The notes beneath the pieces are model-generated. The model did no database searches. It saw nothing but the letters and a program-made list of their open reading frames with translations, and was not told the DNA's origin. Positions 44,060 to 52,854 of a DNA stretch of 64,000 bases are shown piece after piece. Every line of letters begins with the position of its first letter. The stretch's first letter is position 1. Source of the stretch: Streptomyces sp. CNQ-509 (lineage in GTDB: Bacteria; Actinomycetota; Actinomycetes; Streptomycetales; Streptomycetaceae). The stretch lies in assembly GCF_001011035.1 (NCBI RefSeq), contig NZ_CP011492.1, positions 3,233,501 through 3,297,500 of the forward strand. The letters run 5' to 3'. The translations under genes were made by a program, and so were the position numbers.

Positions 44060-44743
44060 ATGAGCTCTCCCGGAGCCGGGCGGCCCACGCCGCCCGTACC
44101 GACCGCGCGCAGCAGCCCGCCCGCCGACCGCCCGCCCCGCCCGCCGGGGCCGCGCGCCCCGGACGGCGGTCCCGCGCAGGCGTCCCAGGCCGCGCGGGCC
44201 GCGGCGACCGCGCCCGCGGGGGGCGGCGCCACCGCCGTGCTCGCCGCCGCGGGGCCCGCCACTCCGCCCGCGCCGCTCGACTCCCTGGGCCTGCCCGAGC
44301 TGCGCCGGCTGCGCCGCTCCGCCCAGCAGGAGGAGGCCGACCTCAGCTACGTACGCCGCCTGCTGCACGGCCGGATCGACATCCTCCGCGCCGAGCTGGG
44401 CCGCCGCGCGAGCCCGCACTCGCCGGTGCTCGACCGGCTCCCCGAGATCCTCACCGACGGCCCCTCGCCACGCCCCGCCTCGGCCCGGCACGTCACCCTG
44501 GGCACGCCGCTGCGCGAGGAGTACCGGGAGCTGGCGGAGGAGATGCTCGCCGAAGTCGCACTCTCCGACCTCTCGGCCCGTACGGACGAGGAACTGCACC
44601 GGGGCCTCGCCCGGCTGGCCGGCTACGAGGCCCGGATCTCCCGCCGCCGGCAGCGGCTGCAGCGGACCGCGGACGAGTGCTGCGCCGAGATCGCCCGCCG
44701 CTATCGTGAAGGGGAGGCGCAGGTCGACGACCTGCTGTCCTGA
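44060..44743 (+). CDS. rsiG: RsiG, c-di-GMP-dependent anti-sigma-WhiG factor
   Basis: RsiG holds sigma-WhiG inactive when loaded with a c-di-GMP dimer and so delays sporulation. The 227-residue protein has a disordered N-terminus (1-75) and an antiparallel coiled coil. Each helix carries the signature E-x3-S-x2-R-x3-Q-x3-D. Helix 2 matches exactly (E190, S194, R197, Q201, D205). Helix 1 has E92, S96, R99, D107 but His at 103 in place of Gln. ATG 44060 has AAGGGGA upstream. whiG itself is not in the window, as expected. Confidence 0.9.
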   Translation: MSSPGAGRPTPPVPTARSSPPADRPPRPPGPRAPDGGPAQASQAARAAATAPAGGGATAVLAAAGPATPPAPLDSLGLPELRRLRRSAQQEEADLSYVRRLLHGRIDILRAELGRRASPHSPVLDRLPEILTDGPSPRPASARHVTLGTPLREEYRELAEEMLAEVALSDLSARTDEELHRGLARLAGYEARISRRRQRLQRTADECCAEIARRYREGEAQVDDLLS

Positions 44744-44804
44744 GTTCTGACCGAGCGACGGAGCGGAGACCCCGAGGCCGTCCCGGCACGGAGGGCGCCC
44801 GCGC

Positions 44805-45833
44805 ATGCACGACGACACCTGGATACACCCGCCGCCGGTCCCCGGTCCCGCGGCCACCGAGGAGGGCGCGAACGCCGACGCCGCGCCCGTACTGGCGGAG
44901 GTGGTGCGCTCCGGCTTCGCCGAGGGGCGGCACCGGGGGTCGCTGGTGCTGCTGGACCCGGACGGCGAGGTGGAGCGGGCCTGGGGGAACGTGACCGGGC
45001 AGGTGTTCCCGCGGTCGTCGAACAAGCCGTTCCAGGCGGTGGCGGTGCTGCGAGCGGGGGCGCGTACGGACGCGGGGCCGCTCGCGGCCGAGCGGCTGGC
45101 GCTGGCCGCGGCCAGCCACTCGGGCGAACGGTTCCACCTGGATCTCGTACGCAAGATGCTCGCCGGGACCGGGCTGTCGGAGGACGACCTGCGGACCCCG
45201 CCCGACCTGCCGCTGGACCCGGAGGAGCGGGAGGCGTACCTGGCCGCCGGCGGGCGGCGGGACCGGGTGGCCATGAACTGCTCGGGCAAGCACGCCGCGA
45301 TGCTCGCGGCGTGCGTCGCGAACGGCTGGCCGCGGGCGTCGTACCTCGCCGCCGAGCACCCGCTGCAGCGGCTGGTGCGGCAGGTGGTGGAGGAGACGGC
45401 GGGCGAGGAGGTGCGGCACGTCGGCGTCGACGGCTGCGGCGCGCCGCTGATGTCGCTGTCGCTGACGGCGCTGGCGCGCGGCTTCCGGCGGCTGGTGCTG
45501 GCCGCGGAGGGCACGCCGGAGCGGCGGGTGGCGGACGCGATGCGGGCGCATCCGGAGTACGTCGCGGGCACCCGGCGGTGGGACACCTGGCTGATGCGCG
45601 GGGTACCGGGGGCGCTGGCGAAGGTCGGCGCGGAGGGCGTGCAGGCGGTGGCGCTGCCGGACGGCCGGGCGCTGGCGTTCAAGGTCGACGACGGGGCGCT
45701 GCGTGCCGTCGGTCCCGTGCTGGCGCGGGGCCTTGCGCTACTGGGCGTACGGTCCCCGGTGCTGGCCAGGATCGGGGCGGCACCGCTGCTGGGCGGCGGG
45801 GAGCAGGTGGGGGAAATTCGCGCGACGTTCTGA
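44805..45833 (+). CDS. asparaginase II-family L-asparaginase
   Basis: The 342-residue protein belongs to the Rhizobium ReAV-like (PF06089-type) asparaginase class, distinct from E. coli AnsA/B. Expected active-site elements are present: Ser/Lys in PRSSNKPFQ, Ser in ASHSGERF, the Cys-Lys metal-side pair in MNCSGKHAAM, Cys in GVDGCGAPLM and Lys in LAFKVDDGA. It is cytoplasmic, with no signal peptide. ATG 44805. It follows rsiG by 61 bp on the same strand. Confidence 0.9.
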   Translation: MHDDTWIHPPPVPGPAATEEGANADAAPVLAEVVRSGFAEGRHRGSLVLLDPDGEVERAWGNVTGQVFPRSSNKPFQAVAVLRAGARTDAGPLAAERLALAAASHSGERFHLDLVRKMLAGTGLSEDDLRTPPDLPLDPEEREAYLAAGGRRDRVAMNCSGKHAAMLAACVANGWPRASYLAAEHPLQRLVRQVVEETAGEEVRHVGVDGCGAPLMSLSLTALARGFRRLVLAAEGTPERRVADAMRAHPEYVAGTRRWDTWLMRGVPGALAKVGAEGVQAVALPDGRALAFKVDDGALRAVGPVLARGLALLGVRSPVLARIGAAPLLGGGEQVGEIRATF

Positions 45834-45906
45834 AGCACGGCGCTTAGCGTGGGCAGATGATCGAATCCTCCGGCAGAGCTGTGCACCCCGCGAGCGGGGT
45901 GCGGTC

Positions 45907-47163
45907 ATGAACGACGGCACCGAGATCCGCACGCTCACCGAAGGCGACGTGGCCGGCTGGATGCGCGCCATGCAGACCGGCTTCATGCGGCCCCCCTCGG
46001 TCACCGAGGCGGACGTGGAGCTGTTCCTGAAGACGCGCGACCTCTCCCGCACGCGGGGCGCGTACGACGGCAGACGCTGGGTCGGCACGTACCGCAGCTT
46101 CGATCAGGAACTGACCGTCCCGGGCGGGGCCGCGGTGTCCTCGTGCGCGGTGTCCGCCGTCACGGTCTCGCCGACGCACCGCAGACGCGGGCTGCTCAGC
46201 CGGATGCTGCGGGAGGACATGGAGGCGGCGAAGGAGCGCGGCGACGTGGTCGCCAGCCTGATCGCCGCGGAGTACCCGATCTACGGCCGCTACGGCTTCG
46301 GCCCTGCCGCCTGGACGACCGACTACGACGTGACCACCCCGCGCGCCCAGCTCGACCCGCGCTACGCGGGCCCGGACGACGGCGGCACGGTCGAACTCCT
46401 CGACGCCGCCGAGCTGACGGCGATCGCCCCGGCGCTGCACGACCGTTTCCGCCGGCTGGTCCCGGGCGCGGTGAACCGGAGCGCCACCCGGTGGCAGGCG
46501 CACACCGGTGCGGCCCGGTACAGCGTCGACGAGCCGTGGCACGAGCCCTTCTACGCGGCGTACCGCTCGGCGGCGGGGGAGCCGGAGGGCATCGTCACGT
46601 ACCGCACCAAGTGGGGTGACTGGCCCGGCAAGCTCTCCGACGACGAGCTGACCGTGACCGACCTGTTCGCCGTCACCCCGGCCGCGGAGCGGGCGCTCTG
46701 GCGCTATCTGGTCTCCTTCGACTGGATCACGACGATCCATACGGGCCACCGGGCGCCCGACGATCTCCTCCCCCTCCACCTAGGTGACCCTCGGGCGGCC
46801 CGGGTGACCACGCACGCGGACTACCTGTGGCTGCGGCCACTGGACGTCCCGCGACTTCTGGAGGCCCGCGCATACGCGGCCTCCGGCTCTCTGGTGCTCG
46901 ACGTGCACGACCCGGCCGGCCTGGCCGGCGGCCGCTTCCTGCTGGACGCCGGTGGCCCGGGCGGCACCGGCTGCGTACCCACGGACCGGCCCGCCGACCT
47001 CGCCCTGAGCGTGGCGGAGCTCGCGCGGCTCAGCCTGGGCGACGAGTCCGCGGTACGGCTCGCCGCCCTGGGCGTGGTCGACGAGGAGCGCCCGGGCGCC
47101 GCCGCACGGGCGGACGCCCTGCTGCGCACCTCGCGCCGACCATGGTGTCCCGACATGTTCTAG
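45907..47163 (+). CDS. Eis-family N-acetyltransferase
   Basis: The 418-residue protein has an N-terminal GNAT domain with acetyl-CoA loop VTVSPTHRRRGLLSRML, a second degenerate GNAT domain and a C-terminal sterol-carrier-like domain. It ends CPDMF; in Eis proteins the terminal carboxylate (Phe) takes part in catalysis, and it is preserved here. Tyr in IYGRYGFG matches the general acid position. Eis enzymes acetylate aminoglycosides or other amines at several sites; the natural substrate here is unknown. ATG 45907. Confidence 0.9.
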   Translation: MNDGTEIRTLTEGDVAGWMRAMQTGFMRPPSVTEADVELFLKTRDLSRTRGAYDGRRWVGTYRSFDQELTVPGGAAVSSCAVSAVTVSPTHRRRGLLSRMLREDMEAAKERGDVVASLIAAEYPIYGRYGFGPAAWTTDYDVTTPRAQLDPRYAGPDDGGTVELLDAAELTAIAPALHDRFRRLVPGAVNRSATRWQAHTGAARYSVDEPWHEPFYAAYRSAAGEPEGIVTYRTKWGDWPGKLSDDELTVTDLFAVTPAAERALWRYLVSFDWITTIHTGHRAPDDLLPLHLGDPRAARVTTHADYLWLRPLDVPRLLEARAYAASGSLVLDVHDPAGLAGGRFLLDAGGPGGTGCVPTDRPADLALSVAELARLSLGDESAVRLAALGVVDEERPGAAARADALLRTSRRPWCPDMF

Positions 47164-47175
47164 ATTTCTTCTGCC

Positions 47176-47391
47176 TCACTGCCCGGCCGCGGCGCGGCCG
47201 GGCTCGGCGGACTGGAGCAGCAGCACGGCGAGCGCGAGGCCGCCGATGGTCATGCACGTGACGTTCTGCGCCTTGAGCCCCACGAGCAGGGTGGTGAGCC
47301 CGATCGCTCCCACCGCGCCGAAGCGCCATTCGACGAAGCGCTCGAAGCCGACGAGCAGCGCGGACATGGCCAGAGTGATTCCGACCGGCAT
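47176..47391 (-). CDS. small two-helix membrane protein
   Basis: The 71-residue protein has two membrane helices (about 2-20 and 27-62, the second long and possibly split) and a short polar tail. The ATG at 47391 has GGGAGGGA 7 nt upstream, strong support. It is divergent from the GntR gene, whose two operators lie between them, so it may be one of that regulator's targets. No family recognised. Confidence 0.7.
   Translation of the reverse strand: MPVGITLAMSALLVGFERFVEWRFGAVGAIGLTTLLVGLKAQNVTCMTIGGLALAVLLLQSAEPGRAAAGQ
47181..47203. terminator. hairpin at the Eis/small-membrane-gene convergence
   Basis: GCCCGGCCGC (47181-47190), GGC loop, GCGGCCGGGC (47194-47203). It overlaps the last codons of the minus-strand gene and follows the eis-like stop by 18 bp. 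Confidence 0.5.
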
Positions 47392-47520
47392 GGTGGGTCC
47401 CTCCCTTCTGCGTACGCAGCGGTCCCCCCTCCCCCCATGCGCCTTCGGACAGCGGGAGAGCGCGAGCCCCGGGCGACGACCATCACTGCCAACTTCTCTC
47501 AGTTGCCGCCAGGGTCGCAG

Positions 47521-47567
47521 AGTTGGTCACCAACTCTGCTTAACTTGTGCCCAGTTGGTAACCAACT
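47521..47567. promoter_or_regulatory. two perfect palindromic GntR operators
   Basis: AGTTGGTCACCAACT (47521-47535) and AGTTGGTAACCAACT (47553-47567) are perfect dyads with centres 32 bp apart, about three turns. Further half sites occur nearby (CAACT 47490, AGTTG 47501, AAGTTG 47605). They sit upstream of the GntR gene and in the gap to the divergent membrane gene, so autoregulation and control of both sides is likely. Confidence 0.85.
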
Positions 47568-47623
47568 CAAAACATTTTGGAGACAACCCCCGCCGGTTGG
47601 CCGGAAGTTGTAAGGTTGGCGAG

Positions 47624-48532
47624 GTGAGCAGGGACCAACCTTCGGCAACCAGCGCCCGGGCCGAACGCGACCGCGTCGCCGACGCACTGCGCGCACGCAT
47701 CGACTCCGGCGAACTCCGCCCGGGCGACAGCCTGCCGACGCAGAAAGCCCTGATGGACGAGTTCGACGTCGAACGCGGCGTGGTCCGCAAGGCCCTCGCC
47801 CTCCTCAAGAGCGAACACCGCCTCGCGGACGTCGGCAGGGGCTCACCCCCGACGGTGGCGGAGCCCGCGAACCACCGCGAAGGGGCCTCGTCGCTCACCG
47901 CGGACGTGGAACTGGCAGAGCGGCTCGACGTGGCGTTTCAGGCCACCGACGTCACCCTCGACGTCTTCGGTCTGACCACCGAGACCCTCAACAGCGCGAT
48001 TGCGCCCACCCTGATGGCCATCAGGGCCGGCCGCGTCGCCCCCCGCTCGGTCACCTGCCGCATCATGGTCCCCAGCCCGGAGGCCCACCTGGCCCTCCCC
48101 TTCCTGATCGACGACCCGGCGGACCCCCGCCCCCTCCAGCGCCTCAACCGCCTCATCGAACTGCACACGCGCGCCTTCGCGCACGGCATGCAGTACCTCG
48201 GCGAACGCGGCCTCGTACAGGAACTCTCCGTCGAAGTCCGTGGCGTGCCCCTCACCCCGACCACGAAGCTCTACGTCCTCAACGGCACCGAAGCCCTCAC
48301 CGGCTTCTACGAGGTCGTCCGCAACAGCGTCCCCGCCCCGTTCAGCGAGGACCACATGGACATCTACGACGTCCTCGGCCTCAACTCCCACCTGTTCCGC
48401 TACTCCGCGGGCTCCGACAGCCGCGGCAAGAGTGACGTGGACTTCGTCGAGCACTCCCGAACGTGGTTCGCGTCGATGTGGGAGACGATCGCCAAGCCGT
48501 ACCTCTTCACCTCCCAAGCGTCGACTGCCTGA
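47624..48532 (+). CDS. GntR-family transcriptional regulator
   Basis: The 302-residue protein has an N-terminal winged helix (IDSGELRPGDSLPTQKALMD, ERGVVRKALALLKSE) and a large C-terminal domain not matching the classic FadR, HutC or MocR effector folds. The GTG at 47624 has no ribosome site, but TAAGGT at 47611-47616 sits where a -10 would place the transcript start at that GTG. Leaderless translation is therefore likely. It precedes HAD and phosphotransferase genes on the same strand. Confidence 0.85.
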   Translation: MSRDQPSATSARAERDRVADALRARIDSGELRPGDSLPTQKALMDEFDVERGVVRKALALLKSEHRLADVGRGSPPTVAEPANHREGASSLTADVELAERLDVAFQATDVTLDVFGLTTETLNSAIAPTLMAIRAGRVAPRSVTCRIMVPSPEAHLALPFLIDDPADPRPLQRLNRLIELHTRAFAHGMQYLGERGLVQELSVEVRGVPLTPTTKLYVLNGTEALTGFYEVVRNSVPAPFSEDHMDIYDVLGLNSHLFRYSAGSDSRGKSDVDFVEHSRTWFASMWETIAKPYLFTSQASTA

Positions 48533-48691
48533 AAATGACCGGCCGTTGTACGGTGCTGTCCGAACCCTGGTCCCTCGGCGTGGGGATCGGGTCATTGCCG
48601 ACTCGGAGAAACGTCACGGCACCCACGACGCGTACGGGATGGAGCCCCCTTGCGGCATTTCCACCGGCCCGGTCCCCGCCCGAGGGGTGGG

Positions 48692-49417
48692 ATGAACGCA
48701 ACTCCCCTCGCAGCGGCGCTCGACTCGGCGAAGTGCGTGTTCTTCGACTTCGACGGGCCGATCTGCCGGCTGTTCTCCGCGCACCCCGCCGGCCTCATTG
48801 CCGGGCAGCTCCTGGATCTGCTGGACCACTGGGCACCCCGCCTGTTGGGACCGGGCATGTACCGGCCGAACGACCCGCTCGGCATACTGTCGGCCGCCCT
48901 CCAGGTGGCGCCGGACCACGAAGTGATACCTACCGCAGAACAATTGCTCACGCAGGAGGAGCAGAAGGCGGCGCGTCACGCCACCAGCACCCCGGATGCC
49001 CACGCGCTGATCGAGGAGTTGGACGGGCAGGGCCGGGCACTGGCCATCACGTCGAACAACTCGGCCGCCGCCATCCGCGTCTACCTGGACCGGCACGGGC
49101 TCGCCCCCTGCTTCTCGCCCCACGTCCACGGCCGCCGGGCGGACCCGATCCGGCTCAAGCCCGACCCGGACTGCCTGTGGCGCGCGCTGGAGTCGACGGG
49201 AGCCATGCCCGGTGAGTGCCTCATGATCGGGGACTCGCCCTCGGACTGGAAGGCCGCCGAGACCGCAGGCGTGAACTTCGTCGGCTACGCCCGTGCGCCG
49301 CACAAGGCCGAGGCGTTGGAGCAGGCGGGAGTACGGCTCATCGTCCACTCGATGAAGGAGATTCTCGACGCGATATCCGGTGCTGCCCCGGCCGCGGTCC
49401 GCCCCCCAGACAATTAA
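48692..49417 (+). CDS. HAD-superfamily hydrolase
   Basis: The 241-residue protein has motif I VFFDFDGPICRLFSA (D-x-D), motif II LAITSNNSAAA (Ser), motif III Lys in RLKPDPDCLW and motif IV MIGDSPSDWKAAE. The cap lies between motif I and II. It is phosphoglycolate phosphatase-like; the substrate is unknown. ATG 48692 follows GAGGGGTGGG. It sits between a GntR regulator and a phosphotransferase, a grouping that suggests a small salvage or resistance set. Confidence 0.88.
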   Translation: MNATPLAAALDSAKCVFFDFDGPICRLFSAHPAGLIAGQLLDLLDHWAPRLLGPGMYRPNDPLGILSAALQVAPDHEVIPTAEQLLTQEEQKAARHATSTPDAHALIEELDGQGRALAITSNNSAAAIRVYLDRHGLAPCFSPHVHGRRADPIRLKPDPDCLWRALESTGAMPGECLMIGDSPSDWKAAETAGVNFVGYARAPHKAEALEQAGVRLIVHSMKEILDAISGAAPAAVRPPDN

Positions 49418-49521
49418 CTGGCTCTCAGTAGCGTCGAGGGGGCCGTGCAGGTCGCAGACGAGTAACCTTCCCTGATCACTGCCACACCACCCACCACGCC
49501 ACTGTCGAGGACTTCCGACCG

Positions 49522-50631
49522 ATGCCGGCCTCCCAAGCATCCCCTTTTCAGACCATCTTCGCCGTGGCGGAGCAGGTCGTGGGGCCGCTGCCCGGATACC
49601 ACCACGAGACGTACGCGGTCCGGCTGGGCGCTGCTTCCGGGTTGTTCGGGCAGTCGGCCGGGTGGGTGAAGTTGCGGGATCCCCGGCCCGGGTTGTTGTG
49701 GTTCGACCGTCGGTGCTTCGGGTCCGAGGACGAGCTGCTCGCCACGCTGGCCGGGCGCGTCTCCCACATTCCCGCGGTAGGACACATCGACTCCCTCACC
49801 GTCCAGGGCTTCATCGAAGGGTGCACCCTGGCCGAGGTCGCGCCGCCCGGGGAGGAAGTGCCCGCCGCGTTCGTCGGCCAGATCATCCGGCTCTTCCGGG
49901 AGCTGCTGGCCGTCGATCCCTGCGATCCCGCGCTGCTCGCGCTGCACGCGCCGCTGCCGGCGGAGCGCGGGAGCGCGGAGTTCGCCCGGGATCTCGTCCG
50001 GTTCACCTTCACCGACGTGGTCGAGCACTCCCTGCCGCACTTCGACGCGCTCTTCCACAGCCTGAGCATCCACCCGGGATCCGCCCCCGCCACCCCCTCC
50101 TCCCTGGAGGCCCGGCTCCGGGGCATGACCCCGCGCCCCTTCGGGCTGCTGCACGGGGACGTGCACCGCGCGAACCTCATCGTCGACGAGCACGACGCCC
50201 TCTGGGCCATCGACTGGGAGCTGGCCCTGATCGGCGACCCGCTGTACGACCTGGCCACCCACCTGCATCTGATGCGCTATCCGGCCCGCCAGGAGGGCGA
50301 GGTCATCGCCCGCTGGGCCGACGTGGCGGAGGAGTCCCGGCCCGGGGCCGCCGCAGGTATCGAGGCCGACCTGCCCCGGTATCTCGCGTTCAAGCGGATC
50401 CAGTCGGTGTACACGGATGTGATCCGGCAGGCGTACTCGACGGAGCGGGGTGAGACGTCGACCGCCGAGGCGGCCAAGGTGATCAACGCCGCGCTCGACC
50501 GTGCGGCGGACTCACTGCTGTTGCCCACCGTGGCCGGTGCCGGCGAGATCGAGCACCAGCTGGTGCGATGGCTGGCCACACCCCGCCCGCGGGGCGCGGC
50601 CAATACCGGCGGAACGCCTTCCGCATCGTAG
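49522..50631 (+). CDS. APH-family phosphotransferase
   Basis: The 369-residue aminoglycoside-phosphotransferase-fold kinase has catalytic loop LLHGDVHRANLIVDEH and metal loop WAIDWELALIGDP, with YDLATHLHLMRYP after it. The N-lobe has a plausible Lys in GWVKLRDPRPG. Such enzymes phosphorylate antibiotics, sugars or amino sugars. Paired here with a HAD phosphatase, a metabolic kinase/phosphatase set is as likely as resistance. ATG 49522. Confidence 0.85.
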   Translation: MPASQASPFQTIFAVAEQVVGPLPGYHHETYAVRLGAASGLFGQSAGWVKLRDPRPGLLWFDRRCFGSEDELLATLAGRVSHIPAVGHIDSLTVQGFIEGCTLAEVAPPGEEVPAAFVGQIIRLFRELLAVDPCDPALLALHAPLPAERGSAEFARDLVRFTFTDVVEHSLPHFDALFHSLSIHPGSAPATPSSLEARLRGMTPRPFGLLHGDVHRANLIVDEHDALWAIDWELALIGDPLYDLATHLHLMRYPARQEGEVIARWADVAEESRPGAAAGIEADLPRYLAFKRIQSVYTDVIRQAYSTERGETSTAEAAKVINAALDRAADSLLLPTVAGAGEIEHQLVRWLATPRPRGAANTGGTPSAS

Positions 50632-50640
50632 GGTGACGGC

Positions 50641-51045
50641 ATGAGTGGAGTCGACGAGCCCGCGCACGACCCCGCCGTGTTCGAGCTGGCCACCAAGGCT
50701 TTCGAGCTGGCCCGGCAGGGGCAGACCGACACACTGGCCGCCTATGTGGACGCCGGAGTGCCGGCCGGGCTGCGGGACGACGACGGGAACACCCTCGTCA
50801 TGCTCGCCGCGGTCAACGGGCACCCCAGGACCGTCGCCGCGCTGTTGCAGCGGGGGGCCGACGCGGATCAGGTCGGGGCCGCCGGCGCCACGCCGCTGGC
50901 CGCGGCGGTGCGGGCCGGGGCGGACGACGTCGTGCGGGTGCTGCTGCGGCACGGGGCGGACCCGCAGGCCGGGTCCCCCTCGGCGGTCGCGACCGCGCGG
51001 GTGGCCGGCAGGACGGAGCTGCTGGAGCTCTTCGGCGGGGTGTGA
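50641..51045 (+). CDS. ankyrin-repeat protein
   Basis: The 134-residue protein has about three ankyrin repeats (GNTLVMLAAVNGHPRTVAAL, GATPLAAAVRAGADDVVRVL) and a final capping helix. It is a protein-interaction module with no catalytic domain. ATG 50641 starts 9 nt after the phosphotransferase stop, so it is probably cotranscribed. Confidence 0.9.
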   Translation: MSGVDEPAHDPAVFELATKAFELARQGQTDTLAAYVDAGVPAGLRDDDGNTLVMLAAVNGHPRTVAALLQRGADADQVGAAGATPLAAAVRAGADDVVRVLLRHGADPQAGSPSAVATARVAGRTELLELFGGV

Positions 51046-51147
51046 GGCCCGCGCCGGGGTCGGCCGTGGGGGGTGCCGGGGCTCTCCGTTCCCGCTGCGG
51101 TGCGCGGCTCACCCCTCGTCGGCCATCGGCCCCTTCCGTACGCCCCC

Positions 51148-51342
51148 TTACCTCACCCGCCTCCTGAACAGCACCCCCGCCGCCGCCATCGACCCCACCG
51201 TCAGCGCCGCGCACCACGCCAGGGCCTCCCACGGGCTGCTACCCGCCGGCTGGCCCAGCAGCAGTTTCCGCAGTGACTCGATCACCGGTGTCAGCGGCTG
51301 GTGCTCGGCGAAGCCGTGGAGCCAGCCCGGCATCGAGTCGAC
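51148..51342 (-). pseudogene. C-terminal remnant of an ABC-2 permease
   Basis: The frame [19 protein letters not shown] followed by ESLRKLLLG and a terminal helix ending VLFRRRVR is the last quarter of a DrrB-type permease. All earlier membrane helices are missing. Directly upstream, and in another frame, is an ABC ATPase cut off before its end, so the two were joined by a deletion near 51340-51346. Confidence 0.75.
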
Positions 51343-51878
51343 GTGGTGAGGAAGACCGTGACGCCCGCGTCGGCGAGGCGGCGCACCTCGTCCCAGACGG
51401 CCTGGCGGCTGCGGGGGTCGAGGCCCGTGGTCGGCTCGTCGAGGAAGATCACCGAGGGGTCGCCGACCAGGCCCGCCGCGAGGTCGAGACGGCGGCGCAT
51501 GCCTCCCGAGTACGTGCGGACGCGGCGGGCGGCGGCGGGGCGGGACAGGCCGGCGAGGCGGGCGACCATGCGGAGGTTCTCGGCGCCGGTCAGCTCCTCG
51601 TCCAGCGCGGCGTACTGCCCGGTGAGGCTGATGGCCCGGCGGACCTGCGCGCGCTCCGCGACCACGTCGAACCCGGCGACGCTCGCCGTGCCCGCGTCGG
51701 CGCGCAGCAGCGTCGCGAGGATACGGACCGTGGTGGTCTTCCCTGCGCCGTTGGGCCCGAGGAGGGCGAAGACCGTGCCGGGCCCGACGGTCAGGCCGAC
51801 ACCGTCGAGCACCTTCGTGCCGCCGTACGCCTTGGTGAGGCCGGCGGCCTCGACGGCGGGGCGGGTGGGCTGGGGCAC
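51291..51878 (-). pseudogene. DrrA-type ABC ATPase truncated by deletion
   Basis: The N-terminal 180 residues are a normal daunorubicin-type ATPase: Walker [15 protein letters not shown] loop, signature [13 protein letters not shown], Walker [14 protein letters not shown] and H-loop approach VTVFLTT. Right after LTT the sequence switches to permease DNA read out of frame and stops. The H-loop His, the C-terminal third of the ATPase and most of the permease are lost. The ATPase might fold but could not drive transport. Confidence 0.8.
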
Positions 51879-51915
51879 AGCTCCCCCCTTTCTCCGTAGA
51901 AGCTCCGTAGAGCCA

Positions 51916-51978
51916 CTTCTGCGTATGCCTTACACACTACTGCGTAGAACATACACGGAACTGCGTATGGCGTAAACT
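51916..51978. promoter_or_regulatory. three-copy 21-bp operator array
   Basis: CTGCGTA occurs at 51919, 51940 and 51961, exactly 21 bp apart. Each unit continues as a degenerate dyad (CGTA-N5-TAC in the first two, TAA in the third). The array fills the gap between the decayed ABC gene and the TetR gene, so it is the probable binding site of that TetR protein. Confidence 0.75.
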
Positions 51979-51984
51979 GAGCAG

Positions 51985-52791
51985 ATGGACGCCATGGACG
52001 CCGCGGGCGAAGGCCGGCGCGGCGAGGACAAGCGCGACGCCGGAGCCGTTCCCGCCAGCGTCGAGGCCGCGTGGGGCCTGCGGCCGCGGCCGCAGAAAGG
52101 ACCGAAGCGGGGGCTGACGCTCGACGGGATCGTCGCGGCGGCGGTCGCGGTCGCGGACGCGGAGGGGCTGGAGGCCGCGTCGATGGGGCGGGTGGCCAAG
52201 GAGCTGGGCGTCTCGACGATGGCGCTGTACCGGTATGTGGCCACGAAGGACGAGCTGGTCACGCTGATGGTCGACGGGGCCTTCGGCCCGCCGCCGCCGC
52301 TGCCGGCGGAGGCCGAGGGCGACTGGCGGGCGGGGCTGCGGCACTGGTACCAGGCCGTCGGCAAGGCGATGTTCGCGCACCCGTGGGCCGTGGCGCACGT
52401 ACCGAGCGGAGGCCCGCCGGTCACGCCGAACCAGCTCGCGGCGCTCGACCAGGCCCTCTACATCCTGCGCGACACCCCGCTCACGGAGTTCGAGAAGGTG
52501 GCCACGGCGCTGCTGGTGAGCAACCAGGTGCGCGCGGAGGTGACGATCGCCCTGGCGATGGGCGGCAGCCCCGACGTGGAGCGGCTGATGAACGAGTACA
52601 GCCGGTTCCTGCTCCGCGTCTCCGACGCCGGCCACCTGCCCCATCTGCGTACGGCGGTGGAGGGCGGCGCCTTCGACGAGGGGGACGCGGAGGCGCCGCA
52701 GAACCCCTCGGACTACGACGAGTTCGCGTTCGGCCTGGAGCGTGTGCTCGACGGCATCGAGGCGCTGATCAACGGACGCCGCCGGGACTGA
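51985..52791 (+). CDS. TetR-family repressor
   Basis: The 268-residue protein has a charged N-terminal extension, a TetR helix-turn-helix (GRVAKELGVSTMALYRYVATKDELV) and a TetR_C-type ligand domain (WYQAVGKAMFAHPW, LVSNQVRAEVTIA). It is divergent from an ABC transporter of the DrrAB class, now defective, which it probably regulated. It appears intact, with normal codon use. ATG 51985 was taken; another ATG lies two codons later. Confidence 0.9.
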   Translation: MDAMDAAGEGRRGEDKRDAGAVPASVEAAWGLRPRPQKGPKRGLTLDGIVAAAVAVADAEGLEAASMGRVAKELGVSTMALYRYVATKDELVTLMVDGAFGPPPPLPAEAEGDWRAGLRHWYQAVGKAMFAHPWAVAHVPSGGPPVTPNQLAALDQALYILRDTPLTEFEKVATALLVSNQVRAEVTIALAMGGSPDVERLMNEYSRFLLRVSDAGHLPHLRTAVEGGAFDEGDAEAPQNPSDYDEFAFGLERVLDGIEALINGRRRD

Positions 52792-52854
52792 CCACGGGCG
52801 TCCGCACGCTGATCACGGACTTCCGCACGCCGGGGCCGCGGGGGATCATGTGGC

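Noticed and set aside
51148..51333. 61-residue independent membrane protein
   Set aside because: The sequence is the C-terminus of an ABC-2 permease, in frame with preceding permease-like residues. A remnant explains it better.
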